13,122 bases of DNA from Oligosphaeraceae bacterium (GCA_012515455.1 JAAYYJ010000345.1:1-13122), one strand, 5' to 3'. Positions 1 to 7,640 are shown, numbered from the stretch's first letter. Numbers and translations are program-made. The notes: a model not told the origin generated them from the sequence alone.

Positions 1-47
1 TAGAATATGATGAAAAAAGCCTTAAGTTAATGACATTGCCCCACCGA

Positions 48-124
48 TTGGGGGGACCCCCAACCCTGAATTTGGACGCGCGCGCGTGAGGACCGCCAGA
101 GGCGGACCATGGCAGCAGTGCCAT
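48..124. repeat. Cluster of perfect short inverted repeats
   Basis: Four palindromic units lie within 77 bp. TTGGGG (48-53) pairs with CCCCAA (58-63) across a 4-nt loop. ACGCGCGCGCGT (76-87) is a perfect 12-bp palindrome of alternating purine and pyrimidine, a sequence type prone to the Z form. CCGCC (93-97) pairs with GGCGG (101-105). ATGGCA (109-114) pairs with TGCCAT (119-124) across GCAG. None is followed by a T tract, so these are not ordinary intrinsic terminators. They could be part of a structured RNA or a palindromic intergenic element. Confidence 0.45.
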
Positions 125-203
125 TACTGACTGGAAATGGTTAAGGTGAGAAGAGCTGTGCTGGAAAAAGAGCTTTGCCATAGAGGTTGGGTTGATCAAG
201 TAC

Positions 204-230
204 CCGGCAGGGTGAGGCGTTGCCGGCGCC
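204..230 (+). repeat. 27-bp direct repeat, copy 1 (self-complementary ends)
   Basis: This 27-bp stretch is identical to 281-307. Within it CCGGCA (204-209) is the perfect reverse complement of TGCCGG (221-226), so each copy can form a 6-bp stem with an 11-nt loop. After the repeat both copies continue with similar bases (cagcgg here, agagcgg after copy 2), so the original unit may have been slightly longer. The organisation resembles REP-like intergenic palindromic elements, but family membership cannot be shown from one locus. Confidence 0.6.
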
Positions 231-240
231 CAGCGGACAG

Positions 241-258
241 CCGCCTGCCGGCGGTTTT
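241..258 (+). terminator. Possible rho-independent terminator between the two repeats
   Basis: CCGCC (241-245) pairs perfectly with GGCGG (250-254) around the loop TGCC and is followed at once by TTTT (255-258). That is the layout of an intrinsic terminator on the plus strand, though the stem is only 5 bp and the T tract short. It could end transcription entering from left of the window. Alternatively it is simply part of the repeat block, since its CCTGCCGG is the reverse complement of the start of both flanking 27-bp repeats. Confidence 0.3.
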
Positions 259-280
259 CGATCGTCGGCCGGTCGGTGCA

Positions 281-307
281 CCGGCAGGGTGAGGCGTTGC
301 CGGCGCC
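281..307 (+). repeat. 27-bp direct repeat, copy 2 (self-complementary ends)
   Basis: This is an exact copy of 204-230, starting 77 bp further on. It has the same CCGGCA/TGCCGG stem (281-286 with 298-303). Its left edge overlaps a 10-bp palindrome CGGTGCACCG (274-283). The first bases CCGGCAGG also occur in inverted orientation as CCTGCCGG at 244-251, so either copy could pair with the hairpin that lies between them. Shorter matches to the same core (CCGGCAGGG) occur at 485-493. Confidence 0.6.
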
Positions 308-522
308 AGAGCGGTTATAGGGCAATTTCAAGCCTGATCTACAGCCGGCAGTCTGAAAATAATCAAGTGCTCAGCACATGATTTGCCACATTAACGATAA
401 ATGCCCCTGCAGTCCGCGGGGACAAGATATTGATGCCTGCCCCGCCCTGCCCTATATGGTAAGCCATCGCTGGAGCATTGCAAACCGGCAGGGCGAAAAT
501 TCATCCGTCCGGGGTTCTGCAT

Positions 523-557
523 TTGAAAAAAGTCAAACTCCAATTATGTTAGAGTTT
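523..557 (+). promoter_or_regulatory. Candidate sigma70-type promoter with an overlapping dyad
   Basis: TTGAAA (523-528) and TATGTT (545-550) are separated by 16 bp, each close to the -35 and -10 consensus. Transcription would begin near 557, about 64 nt before the dehydrogenase start at 621. A perfect inverted repeat, AAACTC (535-540) and GAGTTT (552-557) with 11 bp between, surrounds the -10 box, where a repressor would be expected to bind. Promoter calls by eye are weak; the dyad could be chance. Confidence 0.35.
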
Positions 558-608
558 TCGGCTCAAAATGCGCCCGGTCTCCGGCGACGCTACAAGATAG
601 GCCCAACC

Positions 609-613
609 AGGAG
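609..613 (+). promoter_or_regulatory. Ribosome binding site that fixes the dehydrogenase start
   Basis: AGGAG lies 7 nt before the ATG at 621. It supports 621, rather than the in-frame ATG at 378, as the true start. The protein from 621 also begins directly with the family's conserved N-terminus (MKIGIIRETKTPEDNR). Confidence 0.7.
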
Positions 614-620
614 TTCAGCA

Positions 621-1841
621 ATGAAAATCGGCATCATCCGTGAGACCAAGACCCCTGAAGACAACCGCGTGGCATTGACCCCGGAACAGATTATCGCTCT
701 GCAGCACTCGTTCCCCGGCACTGAATTCAAGGTCCAGAGCAGTGCCATCCGGGCCTATTCCGACGACGCGTACCGCGCGTTGGGCATTCCGGTCGTTGAC
801 AGCCTGGAGGACTGCCAGGTGTTGTTCGGGATCAAAGAAGCCAAACTGGCATCACTGCTGCCCGGCAAGCATTACTTTTTTTTCGGGCACCTGGCCAAAT
901 TCCAGGAGCACAACCGTCCGCTGCTGCAGAAGCTGCTGTCCGCCGGGATCACCTTCAGCGACTACGAATATCTGGTTGATGCCCAGAATCAGCGTCTGAA
1001 CTCCTTCAGCTGGTGGGCCGGCTTTGTGGGCGCCTACAACACCCTGCGCGGCTACGGCCTGCGTTCGGGAGCCTTCACCCTGCCCGCTCCTGACAAGTCT
1101 TTCACCACCGAGCAGATTTATGCGTTATGCCAAGGCTGCGCCAAACTGCCCTTGAAAATCATTATCACTGGCAGCGGCCAGGCCTCAGAAGGCGCGCAGG
1201 CGCTTCTGCAGCGCATCGGCTTCCAGGAACTGCCCCCGCCGGAATTCCTGCGTCTGCCCAAAGGCAGCCGCGCCTGCTACTCCTTCTTGAAAGTGGAAGA
1301 GATGCTGCGGCACAAGACACACCCGCAACAGCCGTTCTCCTTCAGTGACCTGCAGAAAAACCCCGGCGATTACCAGAGCTGCTTCTTCCCGTATGCCTGC
1401 GCCGCCGACTTGCTGCTGGTCTGCCATTACTGGGACCCGGCCTCGCCGGTGCACCTGACCCGCGGACAGCTGAAGGCCATCGAAATGAATTTGCAGGTCG
1501 TCGGCGATGTAACCTGCGATATCCCCGGCAGCATCGAGTCGACCTTGCGCTCCTCCACCCACAGCGAGCCCTTCTTTGACTACAACCCCCGGACCGGGAA
1601 GGAGGAGCCCCCCTTCAGTTCGCTGCAGAACATCTCCTGCATGGCGGTAGATTCTCTGCCCAATGCCCTGCCTCTGGAAGCCAGCCAGAGTTTCGGCGAA
1701 GGACTCCGCCAGATTGTTTTCCCCCTCCTGCTGAGCAAATACCTGAATGATCCGACCATCGCCGGTGCCACCATCGTGCGCGAGGGGAAATTGACCCCGA
1801 AGTTCGCATACCTGGCCGATTTCGCCGCCGGGCACGCCTGA
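621..1841 (+). CDS. Saccharopine dehydrogenase / alanine dehydrogenase-like NAD(P)-dependent oxidoreductase
   Basis: The product is 406 aa and begins with the AlaDH/PNT N-terminal signature (GIIRETKTPEDNRVALTP), followed by the catalytic-domain motif KHYFFFGHL and WAGFVGAYNTLRGYG. A nucleotide-binding loop, GSGQASEG, lies at residues 184-191. The C-terminal half has DVTCDIPGSIESTLRSST and AVDSLPNALPLEAS, matching the short, Lys1-like dehydrogenases found in Bacteroidetes and relatives. These enzymes are cytoplasmic and probably interconvert an amino acid or saccharopine-type adduct with a keto acid using NAD(P). The exact substrate cannot be read from sequence, and no other lysine-pathway gene is nearby. 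An 8-T run at 876-883 encodes part of the conserved YFFF. A histidine phosphatase gene follows 42 nt later, probably in the same transcript. Family confidence is high, substrate confidence low. Confidence 0.85.
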   Translation: MKIGIIRETKTPEDNRVALTPEQIIALQHSFPGTEFKVQSSAIRAYSDDAYRALGIPVVDSLEDCQVLFGIKEAKLASLLPGKHYFFFGHLAKFQEHNRPLLQKLLSAGITFSDYEYLVDAQNQRLNSFSWWAGFVGAYNTLRGYGLRSGAFTLPAPDKSFTTEQIYALCQGCAKLPLKIIITGSGQASEGAQALLQRIGFQELPPPEFLRLPKGSRACYSFLKVEEMLRHKTHPQQPFSFSDLQKNPGDYQSCFFPYACAADLLLVCHYWDPASPVHLTRGQLKAIEMNLQVVGDVTCDIPGSIESTLRSSTHSEPFFDYNPRTGKEEPPFSSLQNISCMAVDSLPNALPLEASQSFGEGLRQIVFPLLLSKYLNDPTIAGATIVREGKLTPKFAYLADFAAGHA

Positions 1842-1883
1842 TTTGCGCCCGCTGACCAGAGCCAGCATATTCACGAGAAGTTC

Positions 1884-2540
1884 ATGCCAGAGTCGGTTGA
1901 TTTTACTATTATCCGCCACGGTGAGACCGAGGGGAACCTCGCCTGTTTGTTCCAGGGACACAGCGACTCGCCGCTCAGCCGACGGGGATTGCAGCAGGCC
2001 ATGGCAGTAGCCGAACGGCTGCAGGACGAGAATTTCGCGGCTGCCTACAGCAGCGACCTCGGCCGGGCCAGAGAGACCGCCCGGCTGATTGCCGCCTATC
2101 ACCAGGACCTGGAGGTGCACCTTGATCCGGCATTGCGGGAATGGCACGTCGGTGAGCTGGAATCACGCCCGCAACGGGAGCTGCTGCACGAGAAGCAGGA
2201 GATGATGCTGGCTTTCCGCTACGAACTCGAGACGGTCTGTGCGCCGGGTGGCGAATCGCGGCAAGAATTTCAGTCCCGGGTGGAGTCATTTATGGCGCTG
2301 CTGGTGCGCCGGCATCCGGGGCAGAGGGTGCTCCTGGTCACCCATACCGGGGTACTGCAACGCCTGCTGCGGATGGTAGTCGGGCCGACCGGGCGCGAGA
2401 ATATGCTCGCGCACCCTGCCAATGCCTCCATCAATATCCTCAAATACCACTATCCCGCCCGGGAATGGCAGCTGATCTCCTGGAACTGCCAGGAGCACCT
2501 GCGCAGAATCGGCAAACACGACACCCTGCTGCTGGACTGA
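1884..2540 (+). CDS. Histidine phosphatase (phosphoglycerate mutase-like) family protein
   Basis: The product is 218 aa, a usual length for the single-domain histidine phosphatase branch. It has the RHG motif at residues 11-13 (IIRHGETEGN), with His12 expected to be phosphorylated. It also has the SSDLGRARETA helix, the proton donor region LREWHVGELE with Glu86, and a second catalytic His at 154 in VTHTG. All catalytic residues are present, so it should be active on a phosphorylated metabolite in the cytoplasm. Relatives include cofactor-dependent phosphoglycerate mutase-like phosphatases and alpha-ribazole phosphatase; no cobalamin genes are nearby to favour the latter. The ribosome binding site is weak (GAGAAG about 5 nt before the start). 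The gene ends 19 nt from the end of convergent sbcC, with no visible terminator in the gap. Confidence 0.88.
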   Translation: MPESVDFTIIRHGETEGNLACLFQGHSDSPLSRRGLQQAMAVAERLQDENFAAAYSSDLGRARETARLIAAYHQDLEVHLDPALREWHVGELESRPQRELLHEKQEMMLAFRYELETVCAPGGESRQEFQSRVESFMALLVRRHPGQRVLLVTHTGVLQRLLRMVVGPTGRENMLAHPANASINILKYHYPAREWQLISWNCQEHLRRIGKHDTLLLD

Positions 2541-2559
2541 ATCCCGCCCTCGGTTAAGA

Positions 2560-5500
2560 CTATTCCTCTGCGATGGGCCCGGATGAACTGCTCCGGCTCC
2601 TCTTCCTCGGTCCCTTTTTCTCCCTTGCCAGCGGCGGCTGGAACGTGCAGCCGGGGCCATAAATTCGGCTGCGGCCGGTGTTCCCCAGCCTCTCGACCAC
2701 TATTTGCGGCTCCAGATCCTTCATCGCCTCGACATGAGAGATGATTCCGATCAAGCGCCCGTCATCGCGCAGTCGTCCCAGGGCCTGCAGAGCCTGTTCT
2801 AGGGCAGATGCGTCCAGGCTGCCGAATCCCTCGTCCAGGAACAGCGTCTCGACCTGCAGATTGGTATTATCCAGTCCTGAGAGTCCGAGGGCGAGGGCCA
2901 GGCTGACTACGAAGGTCTCACCGCCGGAGATATTCTTGGTATCGCGCTCCTGTCCGTCCAGATAATCATCAATGACATTGATGGCCAGGCAGCGCGGAGT
3001 ATTCCTGCGGGTATTGTTTTCCGACTCTTCGGTCTCAGCCCGAACCAGCTCGTACCTGGGCATAATAATCTTCAGCCGTTCGTTGGCCCGGGCAATGACG
3101 TTATCCAGGGTGATGCTCTGGGCGATATTGCGGAATTTTCCGCCTTCACTGCTGCCGATCAGCAGGTTGAGCTCCTGCCATTGCCCCTCATCCTGCTTCA
3201 GGCGTTGCAACTCGGTGCCAAGATCATGATATTGCTGCTGAGCCGCCTGCCAGAGTTTTTCCTGCCGGCTGGCACTGCCCAGCTCCTGATTAAGGGTGCC
3301 GGTTTCTGCGCTCAGGGCTTGCAGGCGGGCGCTGATGGCCTGGGCATCCAGCCCCTGGCAGAGCTGCTGACAGTCCCGGTGTTGGATAACAGCTTTATCA
3401 TAACTATTCCGGCAGGAGGCGACTTTTTGGTCCAGCAGCTCTTTTTCCGCCTGCAGTTTGCTCCGTTCCGCTGAGGACAGGCAGGCGCAGAGAAATTCAT
3501 CCTCGCTGGCGAATCCCTCCTGCTGCAAGGCCTGTGCGGCGGCAGCGTTGCCCTGACCCACAATTTCGGCCCAGCTCGCCTGCTGCCTGAGCTGATCCTC
3601 CAGCAACGCCTGGCTGGTTGCGATCTTCTCTTCAGCCTGGGCCAGTTGCGCGGCGGCTTCCTGAGAGCAAACCAGCGCCTGCTCCAGAGCAGCATTGGCG
3701 GCGCTTTCCTCCTGGTCGCAGTCCCGGGCGGCAAAAAGTTCCTGCCGTTTTGCCGCCTTGTCCCGGGTTAATGCGGCGGCCTCCTGGAATGTTTTGCTGG
3801 CCTGCTCGGAGCGTTCCTTTGCGGTCTGGAGACTGGCAGTCAGCGCTGCTTGAGTCGCCAGCAAGCTCTCCTCCGCGTTGAGGGCCCTAGTCAATGCCGT
3901 TTCAATCCGCTTCCAGTCCTGCAGACGCTGCTCCAGCCGGGCAAAGCACTGCCCAGCCTGGTCAATGCCGCTGCATTCCTCCTGATATGAACCCGCCCGG
4001 CGGCAGAAATTTTCCTGCCCGGCCTGCTCCCGGCTCCGGGCAGCGGCAAGATTCTCTTCCGCTTCGGTGAGGTGCTGCTGATCGCTCTCGGCCAATGCGG
4101 TATATTTTTGCCATTCGGCTTCGTGCCGGCTGAATTCCTGCCTGGCCGACTGGCACTCTTTCTCTGCCGCCTGCAGGCGCTGGCGGGCAGTTTGCATTTG
4201 CGCCCTCTGGCGTTGTGCCTGCTGCTGCGAATCCTTGAGTTCGGTCACCTTCACGGTCAGCAGGCGCTCCACCTCGGCCGTATCCTGGAACCGGTCGGGC
4301 GAAAGCGCCAGCAGCTCCGCCAGTACCTGGCAGGCTTCCTGCCAGTCGTTTTGGCAAGCTGTGAGGCTGGCCTGCGCGTGACTGTACTTCCCGGCAGCCG
4401 CGCCGTGCTGTGCCAGCAGACGCTGCTGTTCCTGGTGCGCTTTCTGCAGCTCCAGTTGCAAGGACTGCAAGGCGCGTTCCTGCTCGCTGACCTCCAGCTG
4501 CGGGAGTTTATCCCAGGGATGCTCGGTGGAACCGCAGAGCGGACATGGCTTGCCGGAGACCAGTTTGGTGCGCATGGCGGCATAATTATGGATATCCCGG
4601 GCCAGAGTCAGGCGTTCCTGCTGGACCTCGTATTTCTGCTGCCACAACGACAGGATTTCGTTGGCCTGGCGCAGTTTTTCCGCCAGTCCTGCCTGTTCAG
4701 TGCGGGCATTGCCGCAGCTCGCGTCGGCCTGGCGCAAGGCGATGACCGCCTTCAGGCCCTCCACGGCACTGTTCAGCTGCCTGGACAGAGCTATTTCCCG
4801 GTTGTTCCAGTCATCCTCCGATTGACCATTCAGCAACTGCTGGTACGCCGACTGCTGCTGCTGGCAGAGCACCTCGGACTGCTGCTGGCGCATTTCGGCG
4901 GCCTGCAGCAACTTAAGCGCTTCCAGGACTGACTGAGAGCTCGACTGATGGCGTTTGGCGGCCTTCTCATGCCGGTCCTGCGCGGACTGGAAATTTCGGC
5001 TGGCCTCCTGCCAGTCCTGGAGCAGTTTCTGCAGCTCTGGGAGAGCGGTCATAAGCTCGCCGTCAAGTTGATGCTGTTCTTGCCATGCCGTGGCCCGCGC
5101 TTTTTCTTCCCGGGCTCTGTGCTGTTGGCGCTGATTCTTATCCCAGTCACGCTGTGCCTCGGCCAAGGCCCGGGTGGCCTGCTGGTTTTCGGCCTCAGCG
5201 GTTTGCGAGTTGCGGCGCAACAGCTGCAGTTCTGCATCCAGGGGGCGGACGAGTTTCAAAACCGCCTGCAGAGCAGCAAATTCCTGCTTCCTTTGCTGCA
5301 GGGCAGCGTCAGACTTTTGCTGCAATTCTGCCTTCGCGTCCCGGTCGCTGCGCAACTTGGGCAGAGCCAGCCCAGTCTCCCGGCTTTGTTTTTCCAGGGC
5401 GATGAGATTCCGCCGCTGTTCCTGCAGCCGGGTAAAGCAGTCTTGCTGCAGTCTTTCGGCGCTGCGACCTCGCTGCAGTCGCTGGGCCTTTGGCTGGAAT

Positions 5501-6336
5501 CGGCGTTCCTCCTCGGCCAGGTCCTGCATTTCCCGTTCCAAATCCGCCAGTTCCCGGGCCGCCTTAGCCGCTGTCTCGCAATGCTGCTGCTGCAACTGCA
5601 AAGTCTTCTGCTCCTGGCTCAGCTGTGACAGTGTCGCCAGCAGTTCCTGCTGGCGCAGCCGCAGCTGCTGCTGTTCCGCCTCGGTACCCAAATTTATCTG
5701 CAAGGTTTGCAGGAGATTTTCCTTCTCCCGGCACAAAGCGGACTTTTCCTGCGCCAAAGCGTATATCTTCTGCGATATCTGGCTGTAGATTTCCGTCCCG
5801 GTGATTTGCTCCAGCAGATCGGATTTATCAGCCTCCTTGGCCTGCAGGAAGTCCGCAAAACGCCCCTGAGCCAGCAACATGGTGCGGGTAAAACGCTCGA
5901 AATTCAGGCCACTCAGGACAGCAATGGTTTTGGCCACCTCGCCTTTGTCAGCCAGGAACTCGAACTGGCCGTTTTTCGCCGAGAACTCCAGCAGCATATG
6001 CTTTGGGGGCTGCAGGCTGCCGTCGACCCGGTTATGAGCCCGGGAGCAGCGCCAGTTGGCCTGGAACAACCGTTCGCCAAGATTGAATTCGAGCTCGGAG
6101 AAGTATTCCGTTTGACCATGGCTGAGCAAGGTGCCGATTTCCCGGCCGCTGCTCAGACGCGGGGTGCGGCCATAGAGTGCCAGGGCGATGGCATCCAGGA
6201 CAGTGCTTTTGCCGGCGCCAGTCGGCCCCGAGAGCAGAAACAGGCCATTCTCCTGAAATTCGGGAGCGGTAAAATCGATACTGATGGTTCCGGCCAGAGA
6301 CGCCAGGTTGGCGAAAGTAAGGCGGTTGATTTTCAT
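2560..6336 (-). CDS. sbcC: SbcC, ATPase subunit of the SbcCD (Rad50/Mre11-type) nuclease
   Basis: The product is 1258 aa, a split ABC ATPase with long coiled-coil arms. The N-terminal lobe has Walker A GPTGAGKST (37-45) and the Q-loop stretch LLAQGRFADFL. Glutamine- and alanine-rich coiled coil follows, with the zinc-hook CPLC at Cys598/Cys601, then the return coil. The C-terminal lobe has signature SGGE (1137-1140) and Walker B with DE at 1168-1169 followed by the D-loop (GFGSLD). With SbcD it tethers DNA and opens hairpins and processes broken ends in the cytoplasm. The start at 6336 is preferred: its ATG overlaps the sbcD stop (ATGA), GAGGAGG lies 7 nt upstream, and the conserved MKINRLTFANL starts there. 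It is about 200 residues longer than E. coli SbcC (1048 aa), mostly in the arms. The tail is basic and serine-rich (KKGPRKRSRSSSS). Confidence 0.95.
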   Translation of the reverse strand: MKINRLTFANLASLAGTISIDFTAPEFQENGLFLLSGPTGAGKSTVLDAIALALYGRTPRLSSGREIGTLLSHGQTEYFSELEFNLGERLFQANWRCSRAHNRVDGSLQPPKHMLLEFSAKNGQFEFLADKGEVAKTIAVLSGLNFERFTRTMLLAQGRFADFLQAKEADKSDLLEQITGTEIYSQISQKIYALAQEKSALCREKENLLQTLQINLGTEAEQQQLRLRQQELLATLSQLSQEQKTLQLQQQHCETAAKAARELADLEREMQDLAEEERRFQPKAQRLQRGRSAERLQQDCFTRLQEQRRNLIALEKQSRETGLALPKLRSDRDAKAELQQKSDAALQQRKQEFAALQAVLKLVRPLDAELQLLRRNSQTAEAENQQATRALAEAQRDWDKNQRQQHRAREEKARATAWQEQHQLDGELMTALPELQKLLQDWQEASRNFQSAQDRHEKAAKRHQSSSQSVLEALKLLQAAEMRQQQSEVLCQQQQSAYQQLLNGQSEDDWNNREIALSRQLNSAVEGLKAVIALRQADASCGNARTEQAGLAEKLRQANEILSLWQQKYEVQQERLTLARDIHNYAAMRTKLVSGKPCPLCGSTEHPWDKLPQLEVSEQERALQSLQLELQKAHQEQQRLLAQHGAAAGKYSHAQASLTACQNDWQEACQVLAELLALSPDRFQDTAEVERLLTVKVTELKDSQQQAQRQRAQMQTARQRLQAAEKECQSARQEFSRHEAEWQKYTALAESDQQHLTEAEENLAAARSREQAGQENFCRRAGSYQEECSGIDQAGQCFARLEQRLQDWKRIETALTRALNAEESLLATQAALTASLQTAKERSEQASKTFQEAAALTRDKAAKRQELFAARDCDQEESAANAALEQALVCSQEAAAQLAQAEEKIATSQALLEDQLRQQASWAEIVGQGNAAAAQALQQEGFASEDEFLCACLSSAERSKLQAEKELLDQKVASCRNSYDKAVIQHRDCQQLCQGLDAQAISARLQALSAETGTLNQELGSASRQEKLWQAAQQQYHDLGTELQRLKQDEGQWQELNLLIGSSEGGKFRNIAQSITLDNVIARANERLKIIMPRYELVRAETEESENNTRRNTPRCLAINVIDDYLDGQERDTKNISGGETFVVSLALALGLSGLDNTNLQVETLFLDEGFGSLDASALEQALQALGRLRDDGRLIGIISHVEAMKDLEPQIVVERLGNTGRSRIYGPGCTFQPPLAREKKGPRKRSRSSSSGPIAEE

Positions 6337-7640
6337 TTCCTGGCCTCCTCTGCCGTCCCGGCGGCCGTTTCCTCGTCCTCTTGCAGCTGCCTCTGGGCGG
6401 CATTGAACAGGGCCATGAGCTGCTGCGCTTTTTCCGCCGGCACCTCCCACTGCTGCAGGCAATGCTGGAACACCTGTTCCGGAGTCAGCTCCTGCAGTGA
6501 TTGGCGCACGGTTTTGTCGCGCCGCAGCTGCATTCTGGACTGATTGTTGAAATGCACCAGTTCATGTTCGCTGCCCCGCAATATCTCCCGCAGTTCTTCG
6601 ACCTCGGTAAGCACTGCTGCATCACCGGTGAAAGACACTTTCAGCAAATGGGGCAAAGGAATGTCCTTCAGCTGCTGCAGCGCGGCAGTGATGGCCGGCC
6701 AGTCACCGGTGATTTCCCGCAGTCTGTACATCTCTTCCACCGGCAGTTCCTGACGGTACAGAAATTCCTCCCCGAACTCCAGCAGGGTCACCGACTTGCG
6801 CTGATCCTTCTCGCTGAAAGACAACGGCAGCGGGGTGCCGGAATAGCGGATCTGCCCGCGCCCGCCGAGATTCTGGGCACCATGCAGGTGCCCCAGAGCG
6901 ACATAGCTGGCCCCGGCCGGGAAGATTTCCTGGCCCGCCGGCAGCAGATTGCCGATATAGGCTCCTGCGCTCTGCTCGTCACCGGTCAACGCCGCGCCTG
7001 CGACCGGCAGATGACCAGTCAGGATAACCGGTACGGGCTGCGGCAAAGACAGCTGGCACTTCTCCAGTTCCGCCCAGACTTGGGCATAGCATTCGGCCAG
7101 ACCCGCCAACCCGTCGTCGCGCTGGTCCTGGTACGACTCACCAGCCATCACCCGCCGTACTTCGGCTTCGCGAAAATACGGCACTGCACCGATCAGCAGC
7201 CCGGTGCCGCCCTGGGGGCCAGCAATTGCCCGGCAGAGCTCTGCCGGCTTGCGGTCGAGATTCCCCTGCACCTGGATTTGGAAACTGCGCAGGAGTGTCC
7301 GGGGCGAATGCAAAAATGAGGCAGAGTCGTGATTTCCGCCCAATATCAGCACCTCGCAGCCACCGTTCGAATGCACCCGGCCCAGGAATTCGTAGTAGAG
7401 TTTCTGAGCGCCATTCGCGGGCACCCGGTTATCGAAGACATCTCCGGCCACGATCAGCATATCCGCCTGCACCGCTTTGAGCTGGTCGGAGAGCCAATGC
7501 AGGAAGCGCCCTTGTTCCTGCAGCAGATTATGCAGATAAATCTCGCCGCCCAGATGCCAGTCGGCAGTATGCACGACCCTGAGACCGCGTTTGGGACGGG
7601 CGCTGATTTCGTCATCCAGCAGAGGCAATACCTTGGCCAT
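6333..7640 (-). CDS. sbcD: SbcD, Mre11-type nuclease subunit of SbcCD
   Basis: The product is 435 aa, similar to E. coli SbcD (400 aa). The calcineurin-like phosphoesterase motifs appear in order: DWH (Asp27, His29), GDVFD (Asp67), GNHDS (Asn103, His104), GHLP and GHLHG. These residues bind two metal ions and carry the 3'-5' exonuclease and hairpin-opening endonuclease activity known for the family. The C-terminal third would form the capping and SbcC-binding region. About 19 residues precede the usual LRVVHTADWH start, but no closer start codon is obvious, and GGGAG lies 5 nt before the ATG at 7640. It starts 19 nt after the glycosidase-like gene stops and overlaps sbcC by 4 nt, so it is the middle gene of a three-gene operon. 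Confidence 0.95.
   Translation of the reverse strand: MAKVLPLLDDEISARPKRGLRVVHTADWHLGGEIYLHNLLQEQGRFLHWLSDQLKAVQADMLIVAGDVFDNRVPANGAQKLYYEFLGRVHSNGGCEVLILGGNHDSASFLHSPRTLLRSFQIQVQGNLDRKPAELCRAIAGPQGGTGLLIGAVPYFREAEVRRVMAGESYQDQRDDGLAGLAECYAQVWAELEKCQLSLPQPVPVILTGHLPVAGAALTGDEQSAGAYIGNLLPAGQEIFPAGASYVALGHLHGAQNLGGRGQIRYSGTPLPLSFSEKDQRKSVTLLEFGEEFLYRQELPVEEMYRLREITGDWPAITAALQQLKDIPLPHLLKVSFTGDAAVLTEVEELREILRGSEHELVHFNNQSRMQLRRDKTVRQSLQELTPEQVFQHCLQQWEVPAEKAQQLMALFNAAQRQLQEDEETAAGTAEEARK
6344..6350 (-). promoter_or_regulatory. Strong ribosome binding site for sbcC inside sbcD
   Basis: On the minus strand GAGGAGG lies within the last codons of sbcD, 7 nt before the sbcC ATG at 6336. It supports that start against an in-frame ATG 126 nt further upstream at 6462, and suggests translational coupling of the two subunits. 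Confidence 0.7.

Larger units (their letters stand above)
1..620. other. Non-coding, hairpin-rich region upstream of the dehydrogenase gene
   Basis: No convincing gene is visible here. The left half (48-307) is dense in perfect short inverted repeats: TTGGGG/CCCCAA around 48-63, a 12-bp alternating CG palindrome at 76-87, CCGCC/GGCGG at 93-105, ATGGCA/TGCCAT at 109-124, and a repeat block at 204-307. The right half (about 310-620) has an 11-bp dyad GTGCTcAGCAC at 367-377 and a candidate promoter near 523-550. An open frame runs from 378 into the dehydrogenase gene, but its first 81 codons resemble nothing and a better start with a good ribosome binding site lies at 621. The left half could be an intergenic repeat element, a structured RNA or decayed sequence; I cannot tell which. 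Confidence 0.6.

Noticed and set aside
137..292. 51-codon open frame starting MVKVRRAVLEKELCHRGW, loosely like part of a GxxExxY-type protein
   Set aside because: The similarity is a handful of residues, the rest is arginine-rich and runs through the 27-bp repeat and hairpin, and there is no clear ribosome binding site.
204..307. Two-repeat CRISPR-like array (27-bp repeats, 50-bp spacer)
   Set aside because: There are only two copies and no cas genes, the spacer is long, and it contains a hairpin complementary to the repeat itself.
378..620. N-terminal extension of the dehydrogenase from an ATG at 378
   Set aside because: The extra 81 residues resemble no family, the conserved N-terminus starts at 621, and a good ribosome binding site precedes 621.
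1185..2147. 320-codon minus-strand open frame across the dehydrogenase and phosphatase
   Set aside because: It lies antisense to two well-supported genes and has no recognisable domain.
6209..6221. 13-bp match to the end of the 27-bp repeat inside sbcC
   Set aside because: It encodes the Walker A loop; the GC-rich codons for GAGK explain the match.
6337..6462. Longer SbcC start at 6462
   Set aside because: It would lie inside sbcD, its sequence is alanine/arginine-rich and unconserved, and 6336 has a strong GAGGAGG and an ATGA overlap with the sbcD stop.
4072..6543. Long plus-strand open frames (about 226-286 codons) antisense to sbcC
   Set aside because: They are frames kept open by GC-rich, glutamine-rich coding on the other strand; they lack family motifs, while sbcC has all of its own.
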